In this document: positions 21,208 to 33,627 of the stretch, piece after piece | How the letters are laid out: each line of letters starts with the position of its first letter | Numbering within the stretch: position 1 is the stretch's first letter | Source: Rutidosis leptorrhynchoides | Lineage: Eukaryota; Streptophyta; Magnoliopsida; Asterales; Asteraceae | Assembly: GCF_046630445.1 (NCBI RefSeq) | Contig: NC_092338.1 | Coordinates: 345,593,501 to 345,657,500, forward strand | Length of the DNA stretch: 64,000 bases | Reading direction: 5' to 3' | Made by a program: the position numbers and the translations under genes | Notes under the pieces: model-generated | Database searches by the model: none | The model's input: only the letters and a program-made list of their open reading frames with translations | Told to the model about the DNA's origin: nothing

Positions 21208-22388
21208 TGATCGGGTCTTAAACGCCGATCATTATCGATGTTAAGAGGTGGATATTACGTGTATATTTGAGGTTTAGAAAGTTATTTCATGAGGTTTTTA
21301 TAACGAGTAACGATTTGGGACGAGAACGCGAAAACGGGGGTTAAAAACAAGAAAAAAATGAAAAAACGGAAGCCCAGCCGCAAGGAGGCGACTGGGGGCG
21401 CAAGGAGGCGCCTGATGGGTGCCAAAACATCTTCAGGTGGAAAGCTGACAAAAGGAGGCGGCTGGTTTTTGCGGCTGGGCGCATGTAGGCGCCCGGTGAG
21501 AGTAATTTGCGGCTGGAACTATTTTTGGATAAAATTTAAGGCCGAATTTGAGGGATTTAATGCTTGGGGGTTACCTACTTCACCCCTATATAATAGAAAC
21601 CCTAGGCTACGAATTTATATCATCTTCCATCAGTTTTTAGAGCATCAAACACACAAAAACACCATTAATCATCATCAAATCAAGATTCATGCTAGGTTTC
21701 AAGGAGTGTTCTTCATGCAACTTCAAGAAGCAACCATGATCATCATCACCAACATGCTTGTCTAGTTTCTTTCACTTTATTCCTTCCATGAACAATTGAT
21801 ACATGTATTCTTTTCATTCAAGTTTATGTGGTTTGTAATGTTATGAAACTTATGTCTTTTAAATTGTGGTATTATAAACCATTTGTTTATTTATCAATGC
21901 AAGTATTATTGATTGTGATTATTGCAAGTTGAATTATAGTGATTTAACATTGTGTTCTTGATCCAACTTAATGTTAATTAGATTAAGGATAAAGACATAG
22001 TGTCTAGGTTGCATGATTCAATCCCAAGATAGTTAGAATTGATAAGCCTAAGAAATCTTGTCTATCAGATTTGATCAATACTTGAAAACATAATACTTGT
22101 TTGAATGAATGCATGTTAGATTGAGATTGTGAAGGGATAAAGACTTCCATCCAATTGATTACAACCTTTTTAATTAGCTCGTTGTTTATGCTCTTAAATA
22201 CTCAAAGTTTACACTTGCTTAGTAATTGTTAATCTAGTCTTTACTTTAGTTAATTTTAGTTAATCACAAACAAACAAATCCTGAAATTGCTTGCTAGTTA
22301 ACCATAGCTTCCCGTGGAACGAATCCTGCTTACCCTATCTAAAGTAGAGTAATTAGGCTATTTTTGACCGGCTCTTCAACACCGATCA
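21208..22388 (+). mobile_element. 5' LTR of the Athila-like element
   Basis: It starts TGATCGGGTCTTAAACGCC and ends ACACCGATCA. It contains a GC-rich block of inverted CAGCCGC / GCGGCTGG words (21371-21515) and a TATA box CTATATAAT (21586-21594), followed by a CT- and CA-rich presumed 5' leader. Near the 3' end is CCCGTGGAACGAATCC, a motif shared with the two other Athila-related LTRs in the window. Confidence 0.93.
21586..21594 (+). promoter_or_regulatory. LTR TATA box
   Basis: CTATATAAT stands about 380 bases into the LTR, just after the GC-rich inverted-repeat block and before a CA-rich leader. The same sequence is in the 3' LTR at 57534-57542. Confidence 0.65.
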
Positions 22389-22393
22389 AATTT

Positions 22394-22411
22394 TGGCGCC
22401 GCTGCCGGGGA
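22394..22411 (+). promoter_or_regulatory. Primer-binding site (tRNA-Asp type)
   Basis: TGGCGCCGCTGCCGGGGA begins six bases after the 5' LTR. It matches the TGGCGCCGTTGCCGGGGA site used by Athila-lineage elements except at one base. A close relative is used by the nested minus-strand element at 39682-39699. Confidence 0.88.
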
Positions 22412-22576
22412 AGTGTGCGCTTGATTGCAAGCTCTTATTTTATTGCTTTCGTGTTAAATTAGAAAAACCATAAAAATTATAAAACCAATAAAAATCCAAA
22501 AATAGTGTTTTGTTTATTTTGTTTTTGTCAGTTTTACGCTCGGTGTTCTTGTTTTTGTTGAAGTGCAGGTTAGTGT

Positions 22577-23301
22577 ATGCAAACTCGGAGTTTGGGAGAT
22601 CAAAATCTTAAGCCTTTAGACCTGAAAATCGAGAAATCTACAAAAGCTAATCGAAAAGCTACAAGAATCTTAAAGGGTTCGACAGTGGCTTCAGCATCCA
22701 CTCAACCACAGTTAGATCCACAGTTAGAGACACATCCGATTGTTCCACCAAACTCTCCTAAGTCAGAGTCTGACATTGAAGAGGAAGTTTTTGATCAATG
22801 AGACGAGATGGCCGAACGACCAAGAGGAGTAGACACCTACTACCAACCGGGTGATTTTGAGGATCATTCACCCATTGTTTATCCTGCACCGGCAGGAGGA
22901 AACAACCGACGATTTGAGGTCCGACCTCAACTCATTTCGATCTTGCCAACCTACCGAGGTATGGCTAATGAGGAACCATATGAACACATAACTAAATTTA
23001 ATAGGATATGTGCTACTAATCAGGTAAACGGTTTCACTAATGATGAGGTACGTCTTCGATTATTTCCTTATTCACTTAAGGATAAGGCAAAAAGATGGTT
23101 TCTCTCCTTGCCCGCTCAGAGTATTAATACTTGGGAGGAAATGAAAAAACGATTTTTAGAGGAATTTTACCCCATAAGTAAAACTTCAGACATGCTTACG
23201 CAAATAAAATCTTTTAAACAATTACCGGGTGAATTATTTCATGAAGCGTATGAACGTCTGAAGGAGTTACTTAGGGCATGCCCACACCATGAGATACCCA
23301 A
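22577..23301 (+). pseudogene. Athila-like gag, 5' part (up to the solo-LTR insertion)
   Basis: The translation holds a basic leader (MQTRSLGDQNLKPLDLKIEK) and then the retrotransposon gag core (about 22915-23300): FTNDEVRLRLFPYSLKDKAK, RWFLSLPAQSINTWEEMKKR and FLEEFYPISKTSDMLTQIKS, which is the helical capsid-like domain of Ty3 plant elements. The region is interrupted at 23302 by a Tekay-type solo LTR and continues after 26761. Confidence 0.85.
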
Positions 23302-26300
23302 TGTAGTGACCCGAACTTTTCCATGTTTATATATATTAATTGAGATTGATATTTACATGACTAAATATTTCCAACATGTTAAGCAATCAAACTTGTTAAG
23401 ACTTGATTAAATGAAATAAGTTTCATATAGACAATTGATCACCCAAGATGACCGGCGATTCACGAACGTTACAAATTTGTAAAAACTACATGTTGTGGTA
23501 TATATAGACATATATATATGGTTGACATGAGATTATGATGAGTAAGTATCTCACTAAGTATATTAACAATGTGTGATATACATAAGAAATGAAATTACTA
23601 AGTTAAGAAACTCGAAATGATATATATAACGATTATCGTTATGATAACGTCTACTAAATACATATGTATCATATTAAGATATTGAAACACTATATTTAAC
23701 ATGATAAAATGATATTTAAATATATCATTAAGTGTGTTAACAATGAACTACATATGTAAAAACAAGACTACTAACTCAAGAATTACGAAACGAGACTTAT
23801 ATGTAACGATTATCATTGTAACGATATTTTAATGTATATATCACATTAAGAGATATTAATACATCATAATATCATGATAATATAATAATTTAACATCTCA
23901 TTTGATATAATAAACATTGGGTTAACAACATTAATTGAGATCGTTAACTTAAAGGTTTCAAAACAACACTTACATGTAACGACTAACGAAGACTTAACGA
24001 ATCCATTAGAATGTATATACATGTTGTGTTTTGATATGTATTCTTACACTTTTGAAAGACTTCAAGACACATATCAAAGTACTTCTACTTAACAAAAATG
24101 CTTACAATTACATCCTCGTTCAGTTTCATCAACAATTCTACTCGTATGCACCCGTATTCGTACTCGTACAATACACAGCTTTTAGATGTATGTACTATTG
24201 GTATATACACTCCAATGATCAGCTCTTAGCAGTCCATGTGAGTTGCCTAACACATGAGGGAACCATCCTTTGGCAACTAGCATGAAATATCTCATAAAAT
24301 TACAAAAATATTAGTAATCATTCATGACTTATTTACATGAAAACAAAATTACATATCCTTTATATCTAATCCATATACCAACGACCAAAAACACCTACAA
24401 ACACTTTCATTCTTCAATTTTCTTCATCTAATTGATCTCTCTCAAGTTCCATCTTCAATTTCTAAGTGTTCTTCATAAATTCCATAAGTATAGTTTCATA
24501 AAAATCAAGAATACTTCCAAGTTTGCAAGTCTATTTCCAAGCTTTCTAATCCATTCCAAGTAATCATCTAAGATCAAGGAACCTTTGTTATTTACAGTAG
24601 ATTATCTTTCTAATTCAATTTAATATTTATATTCAAACTTTGATTCAATTTCTACAACTATAACAATCTTATTTCGAGTGAAAATCTTACTTGAACTGTT
24701 TTCGTGTCATGATTCTGCTTCAAGAACTTTCAAGCCATCCAAGGATCCTTTGAAGCTAGATCAATTTTTCTCATTTCCAGTAGTTTTATCCAGAAAACTT
24801 GAGGTAGTAATGATGTTCATAACATCATTCGATTCATACATATAAAGCTATCTTATTCTAAGGTTTAAACTTGTAAACACTAGAACATAGTTTAGTTAAT
24901 TCTAAACTTTTTCGCAAATAAAAGTTAATCCTTCTAACTTGAATTTTAAAATCAACTAAACACATGTTCTATATCTATATGATATGCTAACTTAATGATT
25001 TAAAACTTGGAAACACGATGAACACCATAAAACTGGATATACGCCGTCGTAGTGAAACCGGGGGCTGTTTTGGTTTGGATAATTAAAAACTATGATAAAC
25101 TTTGATTTAAAAGTTGTTCTTTTGGGAAAATTATTTTTCATATGAACATGAAACTATATCCAAAAATCTTGGTTAAACTCAAAGTGAAAGTATGTTTTTC
25201 AAAATGGTCATCAAGATGTCGTTCTTTCGACGGAAATGACTACCTCTTTAGTAATTGACATGTAACTTAAATTTCTGACTATAAACCTATATTTAAGAAT
25301 CCATGATTCTTAAATTAGAGTTCAATATGAAACCATAGCAATTTGATTCACTCAAAACGAATTTAAAATGAAGAAGTTATGGGTAAAACAAGATTGGATA
25401 TTTTTGATCTTTTTAGCTACGGGAAATGTTTAACAAATCTATACAAATCATATCCTAGCTAACTTATATTGTATTATACATGTATTCTAATATATTATGT
25501 AATCTTGGGATACCATAGACACGTATGCAAATGTTTTGACATATCATATCGACCTATGTATATATATTATTTGGAACAACCATAGACACTCTATATGCAG
25601 TAATGTTGGAGTTAGCTATACAGGGTTGAGGTTGATTCCAAAAATATATATACTTTGAGTTGTGATCTAGCCTGAGACGTGTATACACTGGGTCGTGGAT
25701 TGATTCAAGATAATATATATCAATTTATTTCTGTACATCTAACTGTGGACAACTAGTTGTAGGTTATTAATGAGGACAGCTGACTTAATACACTCAAATC
25801 TTTGAAACATAATAAAAATGGTTGTAATTATATTTTGATCATACTTTGATATATATGTGCATATTTGTATAGGTTCGTGAATCGATCTGTGGCCAAGTCT
25901 TATTTCCGAGGAAGGAAATATCTGTGAAAGTGAGTTATAGTCCCACTTTTAAAATCTAATATTTTTGGGATGAGAATACATGCAGGTTTTATAAATGATT
26001 TACAAAATAGACACAAGTACGTGAAACTACATTCTATGGTTGAATTATCGAAATCGAATATGCCCCTTTTTATTAAGTCTGGTAATCTAAGAATTAGGGA
26101 ACAGACACCCTAATTGACGCGAATCCTAAAGATAGATCTATTGGGCCTAACAAACCCCATCCAAAGTACCGGATGCTTTAGTACTTCGAAATTTATATCA
26201 TATCCGAAGGGTGTCCCGGAATGATGGGGATATTCTTATATATGCATCTTGTTAATGTCGGTTACCAGGTGTTCAGCATATGAATGATTTTTATCTCTAT

Positions 26301-26761
26301 GTATGGGATGTGTATTGAAATATGAAATCTTGTGGTCTATTGTTACAATTTGATATATATAGGTTAAACCTATAACTCACCAACATTTTTTTGACGTTTA
26401 AAGCATGTTTATTCTCAGGTGATTACTAAGAGCTTCCGCTGTTGCATACTAAAATAAGGACAAGATTTGGAGTCCATGTTTGTATGATATTGTGTAAAAA
26501 CTGTATTCAAGAAACATATGTCGATGTAATATATTTCTATTGTAAACTATTATGTAATGGTCATGTGTAAACAGTATATTTTAGATTATCATTATTTGAT
26601 AATCTACGTAATGTTTTTAAAACCTTTATTGATAAAATAAAGGTTATGGTTGTTTTAAAAATGAATGCAGTCTTTGAAAAATGTCTCATATAGAGGTCAA
26701 AACCTCGCAACGAAATCAATTAATATGGAACGTTTATAATCAATATGAACTGGACATTTCA
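23302..26761 (+). mobile_element. Solo LTR of a Tekay-type element inserted in gag (3460 bp)
   Basis: The segment starts TGTAGTGACCCGAAC and ends GGACATTTCA, and is flanked by a perfect 5-bp duplication CCCAA (23297-23301 and 26762-26766). It contains the LTR-end landmarks of the family: TTTTTGGGATGAGAATACAT (about 25969), TTTATTCTCAGG with CTTCCGCTGTTGC (about 26405-26445), and CATATAGAGGTCAAA (about 26687). There is no primer site, gag, pol or second LTR inside, so it is a product of recombination between two LTRs. The small frames inside it are not convincing. Confidence 0.92.
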
Positions 26762-28130
26762 CCCAAGTGGGAATTGGTTAAAGTTTTCTATGATAGTTTA
26801 GATTCCCAAAATAGGCAGTTTCTTTTGGCGGCTAGTGGTGGGGCATTCTTAACTCGGTCTAGTGATGATGAATGGACGTTCTTCGAACAGTTAAGCAAGG
26901 GTTCAAAAACCCAAGCTTTGGTTGATCGTAAACAACCTAGTACCTCCCGAGTGAATCATGTTTTCGATTCGGGTGGTTCATCTAGGAACTTAGAGCAGGA
27001 ATTTGATGATTTGAAAATGCTTATATTTAACAACCCAAACCAGGGTCATGCTTGTAATGTTTCGCAGGTTCAGGAAGTATGTGAGATTTGTGGAGATCCT
27101 TCTCACTTTGCATATGGATGTAGAAATGGGATTCCACCGGTAAATCAGCACATAGTGGAAGAACAAGTTAACGAGGTTCAGGGATGGAGATATGATCCAT
27201 ACTCCAACACGTATAATCCGGGGTGGAGAAATCATCCTAATTTTAGTTGGAGCAATAACAACGCTCTGAATGCTAACCAAGGGAACCAACTTAGACCACA
27301 AAACAACTTTCAAAACCAGGGTAACTTTCAGAACCAAGGCAACTACCAAAGAAACTAGCAAAATCCTTATCCCAACAACCGAAACCAAAACTAAAACAAT
27401 TATCAAAACCAAGGCCAAAACCAAAACCAAAATCAAAACAGTACTTCAATTAATCAGCCATCTAGCTCGGATGCTAAGATGGATGCTTTCATCTCCGAAA
27501 TGCGAAAAATGATAGAAGTGCAAAATAAGTCGATTGGTGCATTAGCTAAGGAGATCGGTAATGTAGCGGAAAGTAAGGGAAATAGGGAAACAGGTACAAT
27601 TCCAAGCTACACAATTCTAAATCCAAATCATAAGGATCAGGGAAAAGGGCATAGCGTTAACATAGTAGGTACCTTGAGAAGCGGAAATAAGTATGACAAT
27701 AAGGTAGGTGAAAAAGAGGTAGTGCAACCAGAGCCAAGTAAGTCTCCTATTGTTCTTGATGAGGAAGAGGTAAGTGAAGTCGATGACCAAGGAGAAGGGG
27801 TGAAAAATAAGGACCCAATTGTTAATGAGACCGGGAAATCGGAGACGGAATCAAAATCCGTCCCATTTCCCAAGGCCTTAGAGTCCCCAAACCAGTTCCC
27901 TTATGGGAAAAAGGGACCACAACCAGAGGACATGTGGGAAACGTTTAAACAGGTTAAGATAAATTTACCCCTCCTCGATGCTATTAGGCAAGTCCCGTCT
28001 TATGCTAAATTTTTAAAGGACCTTTGCACTCAAAAGAGGAAGCAAAGGGCGACTTTACTCAAAAAGGTGGAGCTAACCGAGCACCTAAATGCATTTGTTT
28101 CGGGTACACTTCCACCTAAGTTTAAGGACC
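26762..28130 (+). pseudogene. Athila-like gag, 3' part with zinc knuckle
   Basis: After the insertion, the gag frame continues with PKWELVKVFYDSLDSQNRQF, a CX2CX4HX4C zinc knuckle CEICGDPSHFAYGC (about 27091-27132), and a long asparagine/glutamine-rich low-complexity stretch (about 27240-27460). A charged linker leads to KGPQPEDMWETFKQVKINLP (about 27900-27970), a segment that precedes the protease in Athila polyproteins. It is a fossil with more than one break. Confidence 0.85.
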
Positions 28131-28530
28131 CAGGGACCCCGTTGATAGCTGTGACTGTAGGAAACGTGAATGTGAAAAAGGCATTATTGGACCTAGGAGC
28201 TAGCATTAATATTTTACCTTTTTGTCTAGTTGACCAATCTGAATTGGGTTTAATGAAAAGAACCGACATAATAATTCAACTAGCGGACCAGTCAATCAAA
28301 ACACCTAGGGGGTATTAGAATATGTGATAGTAAAAGTGGAGGATTTTTATTACCCAGTTGACTTTGTTGTTATGGATATTGAACCTAGGAATAGAGATGC
28401 CCAACCCACTATAATTTTGATACGCCCGTTCTTGGCCACCATTAATGCTCACATTAATTGCCGAACGGGTGCTATGGACATATCTTTCGGGAATCGCAAG
28501 ATGAGAATTAATATCTTTAATTCTCTTCAC
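28130..28530 (+). pseudogene. Athila-like retropepsin (first protease domain)
   Basis: The domain begins at a DPGTP motif. About 20 residues later comes KALLDLGASINILP (about 28174-28218), with the DLGAS active-site form normal for Athila elements. It closes with a hydrophobic ILIRPFLATINAHINCRTGA segment (about 28409-28468) equivalent to the C-terminal strand and turn of retropepsins. It lies between gag and RT as expected. Two further domains of the same build lie after integrase. Confidence 0.8.
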
Positions 28531-28902
28531 ACCCCGAATGTCCATGAATGCTATCGGATAGATGTGATTGATGAATTAGTGGAAAAACATACTTCTGACC
28601 TAATAACCAATGACCCAGTAGAAATATTTTGCTTAGGTGACGAAGAGGATGTTGAATGTGAAGAGGTTAAGGCAGTAGAATTAGCAGTAGCAAGTACAAT
28701 GGATGCTAGGTTGCCACCGTGGACTCATAAATTTGAGCCATTACCTAAATCCATTGATACTAATACGAGACCTTCACTAGAGTCACCACCAACTCTTGAG
28801 TTAAAACCCTTACCTTCTCATTTGAAGTATGCATTTTTAGGTACTGACGGCACTTTGCCAGTTATTATTGCTTCAGATTTGATAGGTGTGTAGGAAAAAA
28901 CT

Positions 28903-31146
28903 TTGATGGAAGTGCTTCATAAGTACAAGGCCGCAGTAGGGTGGACGATAGCTGATTTGAAAGGGATAAGTCCCTCAGTGTGTATGCATAGGATAGTTAC
29001 AGATCTGAAGGTTAAACCTGCTCATGATACGCAATGCAGGTTAAACCCGAATATGCAGGAAGTTGTAAAGAAGGAAGTTCTCAAGTGGTTAGATGCAGGG
29101 ATTATTTTCCCTATTTCGGATAGTCAGTGGGTAAGCCCCACGCAAACAGTGGCAAAGAAAGTTGGGATAACGGTAATGGAAACTGAGGAAGGTGAAACGA
29201 TCACAACCCGTCCCGTGAAGGGTTGGCGGGTATGTATAGATTACAGGAAGCTGAATGCTGCGACTTCAAAAGATCACTTTCCCTTGCCTTTTATTGATCA
29301 AATCATCGAAAAGTTGTCAGGTCAGAAATTTTATTGTTTCTTAGATGGGTATTCGGGATACAATCAAATACCTATTCACCCTAATGACCAAGAAAAAATG
29401 ACTTTTACTTGTCCTTATGGAACTTATACTTTTAGACGAATGCCTTTTGGTTTATGTAATGCACCTGCTAATTTTTAAAGGTGTATGGTGAGTATTTTCT
29501 CAGAGTTCATAGGCGAGTCTTTAGAAATTTTCATGGATGATTTTTCAATATTTGGCAAGTCTTTTGAGTCGTGTTTGAGTATGTTGGAAAAAGTTTTAAA
29601 GAGGTGTTCCGAGACCAACCTTGTCCTTAGTTGGGAAAAGAGCCACTTTATGGTAAGGGAAGGGGTGGTTTTGGGACACATTGTATCTGAACGGGGATTC
29701 GAAGTCGATAGGGCAAAAGTGCAACTTATTTCCACATTACCTCCACCAACCAATGTTAAGGGGGTAAGATCGTTTTTGGGACATGCAGAATTCTATCGTA
29801 GGTTTATCAAAGATTTTAGCGTTATTTCTAAACCATTGTGTAATTTGTTATTAAAAGACGCACCTTTTGACTTTGATGACCAATGTAAGGAGGCCTTTAA
29901 CACCCTTAAGCGTAAGTTGACCGAAGCACCCATTTTGCAATCACCCGATTGGACCAAACCATTTGAAATTATGTGCGACGCTAGTGATTTTGCAGCCAAG
30001 GCTGTTTTAGGTCAAAGAGTTGATAGGAAACCGGTTGTTATCTATTATGGTAGTAAGACGTTCTCGGATGCCCAGGTGAACTATACCACAACCGAGAAAG
30101 AATTATTAGCAGTAGTGTTTGCCTTAGACAAATTTAGATCGTATTTGTGGGGGTCTAAGGTAGTTGTCTTTTCAGACCATAGTGCCCTAAGGCACTTGCT
30201 TGAGAAGAAAGAGTCTAAGCCTAGATTGATTAGGTGGATTTTGTTGCTACAAGAGTTTGATTTGGAAATAAGGGATAAAAAGGGTATAGAGAATGTGGTA
30301 GCCGACCATTTATCTAGGATACCCCCGCCACTGTTTGACCCTGCTAAACCAATTCAGGAGAATTTCCTGGACGAATGTTTGTTTTGTGTTGTGCAGGTAC
30401 CTTGGTTCGCGCATATTGTTAACTATTTGGTTACTAACAAGATACCGAAACATTGGAACAAGCACAAGCGGGATTACTTTTTATCGCAGGTTAAGCATTA
30501 TATTTGGGAGGACCCGGTTCTTTACCGAATTGGACCCGATCAAATTATAAGAAGATGTGTGGCGGAAGATGAGCATAAGGACATTCTAGCTCATTGTCAT
30601 ACTTTTGCATGTGGAGGACACTACGGAGTCAAGAAAACCGGGTACAAAGTATTCAACTCAGGTTTCTTTTGGCCTACTATTTTTAAAGACGCATGTGAGT
30701 ATGTTAAAAATTGTGCTAGGTGTCAAAGGATGGGGGGAATCTATAAGCGTAATGAAATGCCCATGAACCCAATCTTGGTTTGTGAAATCTTTGATGTTTG
30801 GGGCATAGATTTTATGGGACCCTTTCCACCTTCTTTTGGGTTTGAGTATATACTAGTAGCCGTTGATTATGTCTCCAAGTGGGTGGAGGCTGAGGCTACT
30901 CGGACCAATGACCACAAAGTTGTCCTAAAGTATGTTAAGAAAAATATTTTTTGCCGTCATGGTGTACCTAAGGCCATAATTAGTGATGGGGGTTCGCACT
31001 TTAAGAACTCGCATTTTGCTAAACTTTTAAAGGATTATGGGGTAAATCATCGAATTGCTACGCCTTACCATCCCCAAACAAGTGGGCAAGTAGAAGTATC
31101 TAATAGGGAATTAAAAAGGATTTTAGAAAAAAACCATAAATCCTAA
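28903..31146 (+). pseudogene. Athila-like RT, RNase H and integrase
   Basis: RT (about 28970-29850): QWVSPTQTVAKK, WRVCIDYRKLNAAT, FYCFLDGYSGYNQI, FRRMPFGLCNAPANF, and FMDDFSIFG, which holds the catalytic aspartate pair. RNase H (about 29960-30320): [41 protein letters not shown] and VADHLSR. Integrase: an HHCC zinc-binding part (about 30585-30730, [12 protein letters not shown] and CARCQRMG), then the DDE core (about 30795-31130, [31 protein letters not shown], and the [13 protein letters not shown]-like stretch). The domain order is that of Ty3 pol. It is a fossil with a few breaks. Confidence 0.92.
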
Positions 31147-31175
31147 TCGCAAAGATTGGTCTTTAAGACTAGACG

Positions 31176-31760
31176 ATGCGCTTTGGGCTTGCTTATAAAA
31201 CCCCTATTGGTACTTCACCTTATCGACTTGTTTATGGGAAGGCATGTCACTTACCTGTTGAAATTGAGCATCGTGCAGAATGGGCTATTAAACAGGTGAA
31301 CATGAACATGGATGAGGCAGGAAAAGCAAGAAAGTTAGACCTATCGGCGCTGGATGAGTTGAGACGCGATGCTTATGAAAGTTCAAAAATTTACAAAGAG
31401 AAAACGAAAGCATTTCATGATCAGCAAATCGTAAGGCGGACGTTTGAAGTGGGGCAAAGTGTGTGGTTGTTTAATTCAAGGCTAAAGTTATTTGCAGGTA
31501 AGTTGAGAAGTAAGTGGAACGGTCCCTATGTGGTTACCAAGGTTACTCCGTATGGGGCAATTGAAATAAAAGATCCAAAAGGTGGGGAACCGTTCTTAGT
31601 TAATGGGCAACGATTGAAAATTGCTTCCGGTTTGTCACTTGATGATGTTAGGGTAGTTGAGACAATTCGGTTTGAACCCATGAAAGTCCATCAACTTAGA
31701 ACAATTCGGGTGAATGAATTAAAGAATTATGTTAGTAAAGAGAACATTGAAGCGTGGCTT
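31176..31760 (+). pseudogene. Integrase C-terminal region
   Basis: The reading [20 protein letters not shown] (about 31197-31256) is the conserved segment that follows the integrase core in Athila elements. [20 protein letters not shown] and [18 protein letters not shown] (about 31458-31570) form the C-terminal DNA-binding, SH3-like part. After about 31700 the sequence becomes an acidic linker leading to an unexpected second protease-like domain. Confidence 0.85.
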
Positions 31761-31949
31761 GATCAAAATGTTACTATTAGTTGTATGCCCAATTGTGACG
31801 TTTGGGATGATGATGGGCGATTTGATGATGCGCCCGAGGACGAGGTGTCCGAGGTTATTTCAGATGAATGTTTTGATGAGTTTGATGAAAAGTTGTCATT
31901 GGAAGAAGATGTTAAGGGAAGGCCGGAGTTCCGTCGTCAAGAAGAAGAT

Positions 31950-32370
31950 CCAGGGGAAGTATTGTTCGAATTGAGTTTCATTGGGGTCTTACCCCACTTT
32001 GCTAATGATCATCGTGAATTCAAGGTGATTGCCGATACGGGGTCTACAATTAATATCATGTCATACGAGACGTACAAGCGATTATTTCATGACAAATGTT
32101 CTTTATGTTCGTTGACTAAATCTGATGCGGTCATCACACTTGGCAATAATACTAAGTGTCAGGCACTTGGTGTACTTCGTGATGTGATGGTTAGTGTGAA
32201 AGGTGTTTTCCTTGAAGTACCATTCACCATTTTCGATATGCCTACAGATGAAGATGTTTCATTGTTAGTCGGGTGTGGATTCATTGCAACTGCGGATTGT
32301 AAAATAGACCCGGGTGCAGGTTCTATCACTTTTGAAGGAGGAAACGGAACTTTTAGATTTTGTAATTCGG
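31950..32370 (+). CDS. Second retropepsin-like domain, downstream of integrase
   Basis: Following an acidic linker and a DPGEV motif (about 31947), the translation gives [20 protein letters not shown] (DTG codons at 32034-32042) and about 70 residues later [20 protein letters not shown] and [11 protein letters not shown] (about 32245-32340). This is the retropepsin pattern: active-site loop, hydrophobic strand, then a glycine-containing closing strand. It is not a copy of the RT or integrase and occupies the place where Athila elements normally run towards a post-pol ORF. It shares the DPG lead-in and the closing [LI]xGxGFxATA signature with the first and third protease domains. Whether it is catalytically active is unknown. 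Confidence 0.7.
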
Positions 32371-32594
32371 AAAATATGCGTTTTCCTTCGGCATATATAG
32401 TTGTGAGAGAATTTGATGAGGGTTATTGTATGATGCTTGAGATACAAGAGGTTAAAATAAATGAAGTAGTTAGTGAAGAAATGGTAGAGGATGCTATAAA
32501 CATGGAAGAAATCTATCAAAGTGTTGAGTGTGGGGGTATTCGTTTCGATCAACGCTTAGACTCTGAGTTAAGCGAAGATGAATGAGCTGAAATT

Positions 32595-33458
32595 ATGTAT
32601 GACTCCATGAAACGAAAGTATAAGGAGTTCAAGAAAGCTAGGAGCGACCACAAGTTAACCGAGAAGATGTTGTTCGAGTTATGTCCGGAAGAACGTGAAG
32701 TACTTCTAGAAATAATTGAAGAAGAAAAGTCTTTTCATCTCTACTTGGAAAGAAAATTGAAGAGGAAGAGTGATGAGGGTTTGATCAAAGATGAAACCAT
32801 TTGTGTTAACACGGTTATGGAAACACCCGAAGTAGAAAAAGAACAGGATGTGGATGTAGAGGAGATTCATGAGACGCTTGAAAGTATGTGGGGAAAAGAA
32901 AACACAGAAAGATTCATGAATAACATCAAAACATCTTTTGTTGATGATGAGGGGTGGACAATTGAAGTTGAATACGTTGAGTCCAAACCAAAATGTGAAT
33001 TCAAACCTCGCATTAAGTATAGAGATCCGGGTGAGTTTTTGGTTATTTGTCAATTTAAAAAGAAGAAGACTTACAGGGCTTTGCAAGATTCGGGTGCAAG
33101 TGTTAATATGATGCCAACTAAGGTTGCAAAATCAATAGGCATCCGGGAGTTGGTTCGAACTAATACGAGTATTCGATTTGGAAATCAAACGGTTGATGAC
33201 CCAATCGGGGTTGCAGAAGATGTTCTTTTCATTATCTACGGTATTGGTTACAAAGAAGATTTCTTCATTATGGATTGTGAACCGGATGCAAACACTCGAA
33301 TTATATTGGGACGAGGATTTCTAGCAACAGCAAGAATGTCACTAGATTTTGATACGGGGACTTTGATAATTAAAGATGAAGATAACATGATCACGCTGCG
33401 TATGGAAGATGGATTCGGCTCTAGCAACAACGGGGCCGATGATCCGGACAAATGCTAA
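32595..33458 (+). CDS. Charged region with a third retropepsin-like domain
   Basis: The first 140 or so residues are charged and probably helical (KRKYKEFKKARSDHKLTEKM, EEREVLLEIIEEEKSFHLYL). The rest is protease-like: RDPGEFLVICQFKKKKTYRA, then ALQDSGASVNMMPTKVAKSI (DSG at 33087-33095), then about 60 residues, then IILGRGFLATARMSLDFDTG (about 33298-33357). The DPG lead-in, the D-S-G-A-S loop and the LGRGFLATA closing strand parallel the first protease. No such domain is expected after integrase in this lineage as I know it. The frame ends about 190 bases before a polypurine tract copy at 33650. Confidence 0.7.
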   Translation: MYDSMKRKYKEFKKARSDHKLTEKMLFELCPEEREVLLEIIEEEKSFHLYLERKLKRKSDEGLIKDETICVNTVMETPEVEKEQDVDVEEIHETLESMWGKENTERFMNNIKTSFVDDEGWTIEVEYVESKPKCEFKPRIKYRDPGEFLVICQFKKKKTYRALQDSGASVNMMPTKVAKSIGIRELVRTNTSIRFGNQTVDDPIGVAEDVLFIIYGIGYKEDFFIMDCEPDANTRIILGRGFLATARMSLDFDTGTLIIKDEDNMITLRMEDGFGSSNNGADDPDKC

Positions 33459-33627
33459 TCCAGAAGAGGAGTCGAGTGCACGACTCGAAAATAAATACCG
33501 CACCCTCTTGTAAAGTTTGTAAGCTTTATTTTTGTGTTTGTTTTTATTTTTCGTACATACGAGCGGAAAAAGGACCACATTTATGAGGGAGTCGGGTTAA
33601 ACTTATGGACTATCTCTATTTTAGAGC

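Noticed and set aside
21545-21765. Small frames in the 5' LTR of the Athila-like element (also 57495-57686)
   Set aside because: They lie across the promoter and leader, are not kept between the two LTR copies, and end at differing positions.
27270-27512. Lysine/threonine-rich and valine/leucine-rich frames over the gag low-complexity stretch
   Set aside because: They are out-of-frame translations of the Asn/Gln-rich repeat (AACCAAAAC-type words) of gag.
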